64,000 bases of DNA from Bradyrhizobium sp. LTSP849. Its GTDB lineage: Bacteria; Pseudomonadota; Alphaproteobacteria; Rhizobiales; Xanthobacteraceae. The stretch lies in contig NZ_JYMR01000054.1 in NCBI RefSeq assembly GCF_000938255.1, positions 60,015 through 124,014 of the forward strand. The letters are read 5' to 3'. The position numbers and the translations under genes were made by a program. Positions within the stretch are counted from its first letter, which is position 1. Every line of letters starts with the position of its first letter. The notes under the pieces were generated by a model, which worked only from the letters and a program-made list of their open reading frames with translations, made no database searches and had not been told where the DNA came from. Positions 7,643 to 15,730 of the stretch are shown in pieces.

Positions 7643-9121
7643 GTGAAGCAGCTTACCGGACTTTTTCTCGGCGCCGGCGCCTCTTACGAAGCGGGATTGC
7701 CGCTCGTTTGGGAACTGACGAAAGAACTCAAGGAATGGCTGACACCTGACAAGCTGCGCGAGTTCAACAGAGGATGGCGGATTCAGGGAGGCGGCTATCC
7801 CGACGAGGTGATCGAGGACATGATTGTCTGCCTTGGGCGGCCGGAGATGCACTATGAAACGATCCTTGGCTATCTTGAAACGCAATGGCGCCGTCACCGC
7901 GCCCATGCGCTCGCGTATCACGGGCTCTATGTGTGGTCGGTCGAAATGGTCTACCACATGCTTTACCTCCGGCATGTCAACAACGAAGCGTTCCTTGCGC
8001 GGCAGCTTTCCGCCTATGACGGGCTGCGCGTGCTGGCTGATGAGAATACGCCCTTATGGATTTTCTCGCTTAATCACGACGTGATCATCGAGGCCATCGC
8101 GGCCCGCCTTTCAATTCCGCTTCACAGCGGGTTCAGCCCGGAGCGGAAAACCTTCGTCCGTCGTGATCGTACGGGAAAGCCGATCGGTGAGATTCAGGCG
8201 GAAGTGCTCACGCAGCAGGAGCATGAACACGGCGCCATGCGTTTTGCGAACCCGGCGGTGCCTGGAATCTACCTCCTCAAGATTCACGGCGCGCTGGACA
8301 TTTTCACGTTTAACGACGGCAAGGACCTGCTGAAGCTCTTACCGAACGCGCCTGGACAGCAAGGCGTGATTGACGTGCTGCGCGCCGTCAACGAAGGCCT
8401 GTTCTATGAGATTCCGGACCATCCCGGCGCGGCGAAGGCGGCAAACGAGATCTGCTATCCGGATGAACAGGGCGTGATGCAGTTTCTGCGGCGAACGTTA
8501 CTTGCGGGTGCCTACAAGTTCGATGCCCGAAGCCAACAGGTCCTTCCCAAAAGCATGCTGAGGCATTTTCAGCAGAACCTCAATTTCGTCACCACGCTCG
8601 TGTGCATCGGCTACGGCTTTGGCGATCTGCATATCAATCTCGTCATCCGCGAATGGCTCGAATTCCACCCTGACCGGCGCCTCGAGATCGTGAGTCCCGA
8701 TGCCCGTGACGCGCCAGCCTTTCTTTTGCATCTCGTGTCACAAGTACAGATCACGGCTGCCGCGGCCACCGATTGGCTCGACAACCGTGCCGGCATCGTT
8801 CGTACTTCCCGCGAGCGTCTGGAGCGGCGCATCGGTGAAAATCTCCGCAAGCTCGGCAAAGAAAGGGGCGCGGAAGGATTGAACGCCTTTATTCGCCTTC
8901 ACCGCGACCAGGCCGCGAAGGGCTTGGCCGAAAAACTTCGATCACTCCCCGTCATCGATGGACAGCCGGATGTCGCGGCGCTTGGAGATCCGGCCTTGGT
9001 TGGCAAGCAATGGGCTGCGGAATTGCATCTGACACCAGAAGATCAACTGCATCAACTTCTCCAGTATTTAGAAGCCATGCGGACCGGCGGGCAACCGCCA
9101 AGCGGCCTTGGATCGGCCTAA
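7643..9121 (+). CDS. SIR2-like (NAD-hydrolase-type) defence protein
   Basis: About 492 aa. Sirtuin-fold landmarks are present. The nucleotide-binding LFLGAGAS lies near residues 8-14, FSLNHD near 142 corresponds to the N-x-D of SIR2, and KIHGALD near 215 carries the catalytic-type His. A later CIGYGFGDLHIN segment matches the GYSFGD motif of bacterial defence SIR2 proteins. By family it is likely to bind and hydrolyse NAD during infection. The C-terminal 130 residues are helical and unassigned. I chose the GTG at 7643 because AGGAGG at 7631-7636 is spaced correctly; the TTG at 7640 is also possible. It is followed 21 bases later by a nuclease-like gene. It is not the ThsA of Thoeris as far as I can tell, because no SLOG domain is evident. 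Confidence 0.8.
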   Translation: MKQLTGLFLGAGASYEAGLPLVWELTKELKEWLTPDKLREFNRGWRIQGGGYPDEVIEDMIVCLGRPEMHYETILGYLETQWRRHRAHALAYHGLYVWSVEMVYHMLYLRHVNNEAFLARQLSAYDGLRVLADENTPLWIFSLNHDVIIEAIAARLSIPLHSGFSPERKTFVRRDRTGKPIGEIQAEVLTQQEHEHGAMRFANPAVPGIYLLKIHGALDIFTFNDGKDLLKLLPNAPGQQGVIDVLRAVNEGLFYEIPDHPGAAKAANEICYPDEQGVMQFLRRTLLAGAYKFDARSQQVLPKSMLRHFQQNLNFVTTLVCIGYGFGDLHINLVIREWLEFHPDRRLEIVSPDARDAPAFLLHLVSQVQITAAAATDWLDNRAGIVRTSRERLERRIGENLRKLGKERGAEGLNAFIRLHRDQAAKGLAEKLRSLPVIDGQPDVAALGDPALVGKQWAAELHLTPEDQLHQLLQYLEAMRTGGQPPSGLGSA

Positions 9122-9142
9122 CGAAAATTACGGGGGGAAGCG

Positions 9143-9793
9143 GTGGGTACAAAGGAAGACGACGAGGAGCGGCAGGAGCGCGCCTATCGCCTCATAGGCG
9201 AAATCGTCGACGGCATCGTCGCCCAGACCTGTGCAAGGCACTACCTGGCGCCGACGCAAGAGCACCAGTTCACGAGCAAGATTACGGCGCTCATCGAACG
9301 CGAGCTCCACGACATGGAAGTGCAGGGAATGCACGTCAAGGTTCACGCACAGGATTTCCCGGACAAAGGCAAAGGGAGCTGGGAGAAAAAATCGGGCGCG
9401 GACGTCTATATTTCACTCGTCGTGGATGCTCCCGACTATCACGTCAATAAGGGAATGATTGTTCAGTCGAAGTGGGATGACTCGAAAGATCGCAAAGGCC
9501 TCGCCGCGCAAGTAAGCGACATGAAAGACCGCACGAATTCTTCCTATGTTTGGGCTTATGGGCCTTCAAGCATCACGGTCGTTCCCGCAGACGATGTGGC
9601 AGAGGGCAAGCTCGACTTTTCCAGCGCGATGACGGTAGGCCAGCTCGTCTCCGAAGGCCTTCGCTGCCACGAGGGCGATCCCAGCTTGGGTCGTGATTTG
9701 AGCATGCCGATCCCGCAATCGCTCACGGCGATGATGTCAAAGTTGGCCCTAAAGCATGCGCTCGGCATCACGCTCACGGAAGGGCCGGACTGA
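9143..9793 (+). CDS. Putative PD-(D/E)xK nuclease partner of the SIR2-like protein
   Basis: 216 aa, GTG start with a strong GGGGGGAAG Shine-Dalgarno at 9132-9140. The core fits the restriction-endonuclease fold: Glu40 in the first helix (TQEHQFTSKI), Asp87 in SGADVYISLVV, then the strand GMIVQSKW with Gln108 and Lys110. It follows the SIR2-like gene by 21 bases and abuts the next ORF. That suggests a SIR2 plus nuclease defence operon in which one subunit senses and the other kills. The fold assignment rests on motif spacing and predicted secondary structure, so it is moderately secure. The partner relation is inferred from gene order. Confidence 0.6.
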   Translation: MGTKEDDEERQERAYRLIGEIVDGIVAQTCARHYLAPTQEHQFTSKITALIERELHDMEVQGMHVKVHAQDFPDKGKGSWEKKSGADVYISLVVDAPDYHVNKGMIVQSKWDDSKDRKGLAAQVSDMKDRTNSSYVWAYGPSSITVVPADDVAEGKLDFSSAMTVGQLVSEGLRCHEGDPSLGRDLSMPIPQSLTAMMSKLALKHALGITLTEGPD

Positions 9794-10075
9794 ATGTTGC
9801 GAGAAGCGCAGATCTTGGCGATGACGACGCAACGCGCGGCGGCGGCCAAGGACGCGGTCATCCGAGGATGCCGCAAGCTGCTCAAGCGAGATCTGATACT
9901 TCTCGCCATTGGCGCGCACGAGCAGGCAATCTGTCATCGCCTCGCCGTGTACCTTGAGCCGTTTTCTGACCTGAATGTCGATTGCGAGTACAATCGGCAA
10001 CGCGTGCATCCGAAGTCGATACGCGATGGCAAAATAAAGCCCGACATCCTTATGGTCGCCGGGGCTGTTCGCTAG
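9794..10075 (+). pseudogene. Truncated nuclease-fold protein, third gene of the SIR2 operon
   Basis: 93 aa. Its ATG directly follows the stop of the preceding gene, which implies coupling. The sequence RDLILLAIGAHEQAICHRL, AVYLEPF and NVDCEYNR is the hallmark of a widespread family of about 150-200 aa whose members normally continue with a PDI strand and a later ExK strand, that is a PD-(D/E)xK-like site. Here the protein stops shortly after KPDILMV, so the second half with the ExK residues is missing. The following DNA looks like remnants of an unrelated minus-strand gene. Most likely it was cut by a deletion or insertion. Confidence 0.6.
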
Positions 10076-10432
10076 AATCTTGTCGGGCACCTTGCAGCAG
10101 CCGTACTACCAAAGGAGCTTGGCCCACTTTTCGTCACCCTGCAGCGCCTGCAGAAGCCCGACGATGATGGTGGCATCGAGGGCTTACTTGTCTTCACCTA
10201 CCGCTTTGCGGATCTTATCGGCGATTGCTGCTGGCAACTGGTCGGTGCCATCCAGCAATGCTCGGACCCGAGCGCCCAAGATTATCGAACCTCTAGGACA
10301 ACCTGCTGCATTTCAAGATTGACCAGCTTGAACGGCACACCGACCGGGCGACCGTCAGGCCGCTTCGCCGCTGATAGACCGCTGTTCTTTGCCACACCCC
10401 ATTATGCACACAGCCAACCGAAGGTTGGCAAC
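10076..10432 (-). pseudogene. Decayed minus-strand coding remnant
   Basis: Between the truncated nuclease-like gene and the membrane protein gene there is no intact gene. Read on the minus strand from about 10340 to 10090, three consecutive fragments look like real protein when frames are switched: VPFKLVNLEMQQVVLEV, then RVRALLDGTDQLPAAIADKI, then TIIVGLLQALQGDEKW. The last resembles the tail of small phage or plasmid packaging-type proteins, but I cannot name the family. Stops at each junction make it non-functional. Confidence 0.35.
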
Positions 10433-11128
10433 TTAGAAGAACGACCCAAAGTTCTGCGTCAATGTTCGCCAGAGGATCTGGCACACTCTCCAGAATACGC
10501 CCGCTGACGGGATGAGAAAGCAGACGAAGCCGATCGAATAGAGAATGGCGGTTAGGACACGCGAAATGGGGTGAAGCTCGTCCAGGTATCGGTAGTAGAG
10601 ATGCAGATAGCCAAGATACATCTGGCGCTTCTGTGCCTCCGTCTCGGACTGCCCATCCGGGTTTGTCTTCTTATAGCGCTCCCTGATTTCCCAGTACTCT
10701 TTGAAAAACTTGTCGTTGTTGTGCGTGAAGGCTTTCTCGATATCGACCATGGGAAAATCGCCGCTTACGTCCTTCACCGCGGAAACATATGCGTTGGCGG
10801 AGCCGTAGTATTTGACGGCATTCGGGCAGCGCCAGGAATAAATGGTCACTGCAGCGGCGATGGCGCAGAGACCGAAATAGATCAGCAGCAGCCTGGGCGA
10901 AACAGCCACGTCGTTCGGAGAGCCACCCAGCTCACGGATGACATGAAGATAGTCTGAGATCTTGGCATTGAAGATGATCAGGTAGCCGATCAACGGGATA
11001 AGCACCGTCATACGGGCGGCTGGAGAGCTACTGACCGCCCAGAACCGCGACCAGACCACCTGTCGGAGATGAAGCAAGGAGATGCGATCCATCATCCCAA
11101 ACCATTTCCGAAAGCTATCAGGCTTCAT
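10433..11128 (-). CDS. Membrane protein, partner of the DUF4365 nuclease
   Basis: 231 aa. Two hydrophobic segments lie near the N-terminus (about residues 38-54, MTVLIPLIGYLIIFN, and about 78-98, LLLIYFGLCAIAAAVTI). A soluble charged middle (about 100-185) and a third hydrophobic segment near 190-210 follow. This organisation suggests an inner-membrane protein with a cytosolic domain, a shape often seen in membrane-disrupting defence effectors. The ATG at 11128 lies 3 bases after the DUF4365 stop, so the two genes form an operon and are translated together. No family is recognised. The role as an effector is inferred from gene pairing and location. Confidence 0.65.
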   Translation of the reverse strand: MKPDSFRKWFGMMDRISLLHLRQVVWSRFWAVSSSPAARMTVLIPLIGYLIIFNAKISDYLHVIRELGGSPNDVAVSPRLLLIYFGLCAIAAAVTIYSWRCPNAVKYYGSANAYVSAVKDVSGDFPMVDIEKAFTHNNDKFFKEYWEIRERYKKTNPDGQSETEAQKRQMYLGYLHLYYRYLDELHPISRVLTAILYSIGFVCFLIPSAGVFWRVCQILWRTLTQNFGSFF

Positions 11129-11131
11129 CTG

Positions 11132-12037
11132 TCACTTCTCGTCGTAAGGCTCACCCGAGTCTTCCCTCAGCGAGCGGTAGTACTCTTCGGCTTCGCCATC
11201 GAGAAAATTGTCATCAATTACCTCGGGCTCTTTGATCTCGATGCCATTCTCGTAATATTCCTCAAGCGTCAGCATGGCCTTGCCGACGTCACTGAGCGTC
11301 ACGTTGATCTTGTGCTCTTCAACCTCCTCGGCTCCGGATCGCTCCGGCTCTTCGTCGAAGTATTCATATGAAAGCCACGGCCAGACGTCCGCCATGTATT
11401 CGTCCAGGCTATGTGTCGGTATCCATTGCGAGACGATGTAGTCGGGGTCACCGTTATCAATCTGGTCTGAGTCGAAATAGATTTTGCAATCTCTGAAGCT
11501 CAGGCTTTTGTTGACCCACTCCTCAATGACGAAATAGATCTCGAACTTGTCGGCGAACTTACGGATCATAGGTAGGTCGAGGGTGAGCCGGAGCTTACGG
11601 AACGCCGACGCGTCCGAGACACCCCGCGCCAGAGCTTCCGCGGCCGATGCATTCAAGATCTGGTAGGGCGGTATATCGATAGACCATTTGCCGCCTTTGC
11701 CGTATCGGATGGCGCTGGTGTCCACGCGCTGCCAGAGCGTCAGATCGGTTTCGGGATCGTGGAGGATGATGGCCACAGGCAGTGAGTGGCCGCGCCAGTA
11801 ACGTAGGTGGCGCTCTTCCCCATAGTAGACATAGTTGTCGCCGCGCTTCCGGAAGAACGATTTTCCGCTCTTGATCTGCAACGCCAACAGCCGTCCCGTT
11901 GGCTCCTTTTCGGTCGCGATTTCCACCTGGGCATCAATTCCGTAGTCCACCACGGTCTGCTCGCGGAATATCCATCCCAGCTCCTTCGTGAATATCTGCC
12001 CGACGGCGTTTACGCCTTCTCGATCCGTTTGCTTCAT
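11132..12037 (-). CDS. DUF4365-domain protein (PD-(D/E)xK-like nuclease)
   Basis: 301 aa. The first 100 residues match DUF4365: GQIFTKELGW, an acidic site at Asp35 in VDYGIDAQVEI, then the strand LLALQIKSGKSFF with Gln54 and Lys56, followed by RGHSLPVAIIL. This is the pattern of a PD-(D/E)xK nuclease fold. The C-terminal 150 residues are very acidic and unassigned. DUF4365 proteins recur in defence islands fused to or beside effector modules. Here the gene starts a two-gene operon with a membrane protein 3 bases downstream. The start ATG at 12037 is well placed, and the divergent HEPN-like gene begins about 100 bases away. Confidence 0.75.
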   Translation of the reverse strand: MKQTDREGVNAVGQIFTKELGWIFREQTVVDYGIDAQVEIATEKEPTGRLLALQIKSGKSFFRKRGDNYVYYGEERHLRYWRGHSLPVAIILHDPETDLTLWQRVDTSAIRYGKGGKWSIDIPPYQILNASAAEALARGVSDASAFRKLRLTLDLPMIRKFADKFEIYFVIEEWVNKSLSFRDCKIYFDSDQIDNGDPDYIVSQWIPTHSLDEYMADVWPWLSYEYFDEEPERSGAEEVEEHKINVTLSDVGKAMLTLEEYYENGIEIKEPEVIDDNFLDGEAEEYYRSLREDSGEPYDEK

Positions 12038-12138
12038 GCCTTAATCTCGATGACCTGAGCTGTTTATAGCGTGGTGACAGCAACTTACAATTGCGCCATC
12101 ATGCGCGCCGCGAAGACTTTCAAACCGATGGCGGGCCG

Positions 12139-12711
12139 ATGTCCAAGGTGTCCAAGCTCAGGGATTTGACGACCAAGGCTGCCTCCGCCGACCATCAAGA
12201 AGCGTTCGACGAACAGACTGCTGACGATGCCGATGACCGAAGCTTCTGCTTGCTTTTATCGGCGATGCTTGAGAACTCACTCGACCAGGCCAATGACCAC
12301 TGGATTGGCGAGCAGACTGAAGACGTACGCAAAGCGCTGTACGACCAAGACGGCCTATTGGCCACGTTCGCTCGCAAAATTACCTTCGTCACCGTCATTG
12401 GTATCGCCGGACCTGTCGCGCGGGAAAATCTCCGCCTGCTGCGCCACGTCCGCAATGCTTTCGCCCATGCGAAACTCCCAATCACTTTCGACACGCCAGA
12501 GGTTGCTACTGTCTGTGCCGATCTGGTCCGTATCAATATCTTCGACCCGCCAGAAGAACCGGATCAAATGCCCGGCCTGACGCCGCGCAAGAGATTCCAG
12601 GTTGTTACAAACGAAACCATGATGCGGCTACTCAGCTCGACTGGCTTCAAAGTCCTGTTTTGGGACGACGACGGAGTTGAGAAGACCATCATAGGCGGTG
12701 CTCTTCCCTAG
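12139..12711 (+). CDS. MltR/HEPN-like helical protein
   Basis: 190 aa from ATG 12139; an upstream in-frame start at 12091 would add 16 residues. The protein is all-helical. A middle segment reads LLSAMLENSLDQA, and later comes the motif RHVRNAFAH (Arg105, Asn106, His110). That is the RNxFAH form of the Rx4-6H signature seen in HEPN and MltR-type proteins. Many HEPN proteins are RNases in toxin-antitoxin or abortive-infection systems, while MltR relatives are regulators. Without a partner nucleotidyltransferase next to it, RNase activity is only a possibility. It is transcribed divergently from the DUF4365 gene. Confidence 0.55.
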   Translation: MSKVSKLRDLTTKAASADHQEAFDEQTADDADDRSFCLLLSAMLENSLDQANDHWIGEQTEDVRKALYDQDGLLATFARKITFVTVIGIAGPVARENLRLLRHVRNAFAHAKLPITFDTPEVATVCADLVRINIFDPPEEPDQMPGLTPRKRFQVVTNETMMRLLSSTGFKVLFWDDDGVEKTIIGGALP

Positions 12712-12718
12712 CCGTTCG

Positions 12719-12925
12719 TCATCTCCCAAGATGAGGCAGCGCATATCGTACAAGAAGGCCGCCGAGCACAGTCCCAATGCTAACCAGCCAGCCCCACAGA
12801 AAGGGTCTACGACCAGAAGCTTTGTTTGCCAGCCTGAGTTGGATGAAACCGCCCCAGTATTTGCCGTAGTGCTTTTTGAACTCGCCAGTCTGCTTGGCGA
12901 TCTCGACCAAATCCGAATCGGACAA
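12719..12925 (-). CDS. Possible small membrane protein
   Basis: 68 aa: an acidic/basic N-terminal half (DLVEIAKQTGEFKKHYGKYW) and one hydrophobic C-terminal helix (FLWGWLVSIGTVLGGLLV). Composition looks like real protein rather than antisense noise, and no competing gene covers the site. It is convergent with the HEPN-like gene. No family is recognised, and no strong ribosome binding site is seen. Confidence 0.35.
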   Translation of the reverse strand: MSDSDLVEIAKQTGEFKKHYGKYWGGFIQLRLANKASGRRPFLWGWLVSIGTVLGGLLVRYALPHLGR

Positions 12926-13402
12926 CTCGACCTCCTCTATCCATCCGTTCCGTCGGGACTACCTTCCGCGGCGTTAAGTGAGCAACGCACCCGCTCAAAC
13001 CGCAACGCACCGGCCTAATCGCCAAACAGTTGAGCCCACGAAACCATACGGCGTCGCGCCGTCGAGCGGCAACCCACGGTCCGAATTTCATCGATTTTGC
13101 AGTGGTTTAGCTGCTGCTGGGCTAGTATAGCATCGAACGTAAGACTCGCTGCCCACAAACGACAAGGGGCGGAACTAGCGTCCCGCCCCTGTTGTACCGG
13201 TTTGAATCTGTTGCCGATTATAAAGTTAAACCACTGTTTTGGTCTACGGCGCAAGCGCCATTTCGGCTTTGCAGAAGAAAACCATTTTGCGTGCTTAGTG
13301 GGAAACAACCATTGCGACCAACTACCGGTTGACCGGATAACCGACCGACCTACCTTGTCCTATTCCTGCATCGCTGCCTTTGATTCGGACGAGGACGTTT
13401 CT
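12926..13402. other. Intergenic region with nested inverted repeats
   Basis: About 480 bases without a convincing gene. CAGTGGTTTA at 13100-13109 is repeated inverted as TAAACCACTG at 13227-13236. Between them a GC hairpin has arms GGGGCGG (13166-13172) and CCGCCCC (13183-13189), with extra pairing outside (ACAA / TTGT). This could be a terminator-like stem, a small RNA, or the edge of a small mobile element. An open frame runs through 13097-13402 into the next gene but lacks coding character. Confidence 0.4.
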
Positions 13403-14614
13403 ATGTCGGACTACCTGTTTTCGGACCATCGCTTGAGCGAGTATCTGCACCAGCTGGGTCGAGACGCAAGCAACGCTGTCGCCGGCATGGACCCCGAGGA
13501 TATTCTCCAGAAACCCGCCGACGACCTTGCTGACATCATCGAGGCACATTACCGGATTCAGATTCCTGCACTTCGCCGCGATCAAGAGGTTCTTAGTGAG
13601 CCCCGCGAAATCATGCAGCAGGTGATCGACTATGGCCGCGCCATCACCGTACCTGCACTGCAACTCACTCTGACCGTGCCCTTCGAGGGTGACAGTAAGT
13701 TTTTCCGATATCAACCCAACACCTTCACGTCGGCGCCTCCCACAGCGACAATTGGGAACGGCAGGAAGCTGGTCGTTACCGTCATAGGTCGGTCTCTCGA
13801 CGGCGCGCAGGTTCGCAGCACCTTTGAGCAAACCTTGTCCGAAATCGACCGCTATCTCGGTTGGCAGCGCGAGATGGCCAATCCGCACAACGACAGTCTT
13901 CGCAAGAACGCACTGCGAGATATCGCGGCCCGGAAGGAGAAGCTTCTGGCTGCCCGAAGCATGGCAGCCTCAATCGGGCTGAATATGAAGCCTGTCTTGC
14001 CCATCCCTAGCAGCCACAAGGCACCCCAAATCCAACGCAAGCCTGTGCCTCCCTCCCTATCACCCGAGAAGCGGAAGGCGTTTGTCTCCGAGCCCGAACT
14101 GGTCGAGGCCGACTACCAGCACATCCTGCAAATCATTGAGTCGATGGCAAAGGTCATGGAGCGCGGTCCCGAGGCCTTCGTGCACCTGGACGAAGAAAGC
14201 GTGCGCCAGCACTTCCTGCTTCCGCTAAACGGGCATTACCGCGGGGATGGGACAGCCGAGGCTTTCAACAACTCCGGAAAGACCGACATCCTCATCCGCG
14301 TCGAGGACCGCAACGTCTTCATCGCCGAATGCAAATTCTGGGGCGGCGCGAAGGTGTGCCATGACGCCATCGACCAGCTCTTAGGCTATCTCACGTGGCG
14401 GGACACAAAAGCCTGCCTGATGATGTTCAGCAGGCTGAAGGAGTTCAGCTACATGCTCGGCGAGCTATGGAAGAGCGTTGAGAGCCACCCGAACTTCATG
14501 AAGGAAGAACGCAAGGAAGGCGAGACACGGCGGAGGTACACGTTCCGGAGCAAGAATGACCCAGACCGCTTGCTAGTCCTGACTGTGCTGGCATTCAACG
14601 TTCCCAAGGCGTGA
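13403..14614 (+). CDS. Putative PD-(D/E)xK restriction endonuclease-like protein
   Basis: 403 aa from ATG 13403, preceded by GGACGAGGACG. A longer open frame upstream lacks protein character. The C-terminal domain (about residues 240-403) has the nuclease site: an acidic helix EESVRQHF near 265, Asp295 in KTDILIRV, then FIAECKFW with Glu309 and Lys311, followed by the helix AIDQLLGYLTWRDTKA that often follows this core. The N-terminal 230 residues (an aspartate-rich start, a beta-rich middle and a basic linker with SHKAPQIQRK) match nothing I know and may recognise the target. It stands alone on the plus strand. It could be a type IV-like restriction enzyme or an abortive-infection nuclease. 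Confidence 0.65.
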   Translation: MSDYLFSDHRLSEYLHQLGRDASNAVAGMDPEDILQKPADDLADIIEAHYRIQIPALRRDQEVLSEPREIMQQVIDYGRAITVPALQLTLTVPFEGDSKFFRYQPNTFTSAPPTATIGNGRKLVVTVIGRSLDGAQVRSTFEQTLSEIDRYLGWQREMANPHNDSLRKNALRDIAARKEKLLAARSMAASIGLNMKPVLPIPSSHKAPQIQRKPVPPSLSPEKRKAFVSEPELVEADYQHILQIIESMAKVMERGPEAFVHLDEESVRQHFLLPLNGHYRGDGTAEAFNNSGKTDILIRVEDRNVFIAECKFWGGAKVCHDAIDQLLGYLTWRDTKACLMMFSRLKEFSYMLGELWKSVESHPNFMKEERKEGETRRRYTFRSKNDPDRLLVLTVLAFNVPKA

Positions 14615-15159
14615 GCACGTCCGGACCGCTAAGGAAGCGTCGGAAGCCCAGATACCAGCCAAAGGTACGCAAATGATTAGACGGTACATCCGCGTTCATG
14701 AGCGCCTAGTCATCAAGCTGGCGAAGTCGCCGGCCATGCAGCGGCCGCCAGTGGTTCGCTCTGGGCGTTGACCGCGATGCAGGTCGCGCTCTGGGTCGGC
14801 TTGGGCCTGACCCTGTATGCCCAGTACCGGAGCGGCGGGCTCTAAAATTTTTCACGACGGCCTTGAACTATTTAGGCGGCGTCCTAGCTTCCTGGCAAGC
14901 CGCCTTGCGACATGCAATAAGCGTCACACCTCAAGCTAGACCACGCTGGTCAGGCGAGGTGCAGCGCCCGCCGCTGGTATGTAGGATTTGTAGTCTTACG
15001 ATCGAGGCTCGACCGTCCCTTCAGTGTAGATTCTTCCTCCCTTGGCGTCGGTACGCCTTCGGAGATCAACTTTCGGCCTGTCCGGAAGGTGGTCTTCGAT
15101 GCTCGGCGTTCCCGACATCGCGGACTTCTTCCCAGGCCCTCACCGAAGGGACTACCGCG
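14615..15159. other. Gene-poor stretch with a possible broken small gene
   Basis: No intact convincing gene. An ATG at 14671 opens a 32-codon frame (MIRRYIRVHERLVIKLAKS). A frame switch near 14735 would continue it as LWALTAMQVALWVGLGLTL to a TAA at 14842-14844, resembling a single-span membrane peptide disrupted once. The stretch from 14845 to 15159 shows only composition-driven open frames. Confidence 0.25.
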
Positions 15160-15357
15160 ATGCATAAGGACTACACCTACGTCCACCGCCTCTACCTTGT
15201 TGCTCTGGTGCTTCTGACCTACGGCGGCCTGATCATGTCGGCTGGCGTCATTTCCGGTGACATGCACCGCGTAATCGATATCTACGACTACGTGATCCGC
15301 GCCACCGTGATCGCCTTGGTCGGTACCTCCATCTTCAAGTTGTTGAAGGAGGACTAA
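15160..15357 (+). CDS. Small two-helix membrane protein
   Basis: 65 aa from ATG 15160 with GAAGGG about 10 bases upstream. Two hydrophobic helices (LYLVALVLLTYGGLIMSAGV, and VIRATVIALVGTSIF) flank a short polar loop. A longer in-frame reading from 14863 lacks coding character. The family is unknown to me. The stop overlaps the end of the H-NS-like pseudogene on the other strand. Confidence 0.5.
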   Translation: MHKDYTYVHRLYLVALVLLTYGGLIMSAGVISGDMHRVIDIYDYVIRATVIALVGTSIFKLLKED

Positions 15358-15652
15358 GCCGCCCGAAAAGCATCCAGAGGCTTACCACTCTCGGCCATCT
15401 CGGCCTTCAGCCAGTTTGGTTCGGCACCGCGGCCCGCCCAGTCTTAGACGGGTCGCGGAGGCTGCGATACTTGACTGCGGCCGAGATTGGTTGCTTGCCC
15501 TCGCCCGGCTTGAACCCGAAGGCCTTGATCTCGGCTTCCAACTGGAGGCGCCGAGCGTCCTTAGCCGCCGCGAGCAATGCGGTGATTTGCGGGTACGCCT
15601 CGATCATCTCGTCCAGTGACAGCGCTTTGAAACTCGCTACGATATTGCCCAT
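15354..15652 (-). pseudogene. H-NS/HvrA-family nucleoid protein gene with a frameshift
   Basis: From ATG 15652 (MGNIVASFKALSL) the protein has the N-terminal oligomerisation helix (DEMIEAYPQITALLAAAKDARRL in two segments) and leads into the C-terminal DNA-binding region VKYRSLRDPSKT. The frame is then lost near 15440 and would end early as GRAAVPNQTG. One base earlier or later, the expected H-NS C-terminus appears intact: WAGRGAEPNWL and GKPLDAFRAA, ending at a stop at 15354. A single lost base therefore removes the W-(S/A)-G-R-G AT-hook-like motif. Such proteins silence foreign AT-rich DNA. The break could also be a sequencing error. Confidence 0.7.
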
Positions 15653-15730
15653 GCAACCTCCGCGGATGTGCCGCAGGCTAGGCCTGCGCCGAAGACGGCC
15701 AGGTTGGCTTGGCGGGCAGAAAGGTGCGCT

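Noticed and set aside
1039..9121. Thoeris system made of the TIR and SIR2-like genes
   Set aside because: The genes are 5.5 kb apart on opposite strands, each in a different operon, and the SIR2-like protein lacks a recognisable SLOG domain.
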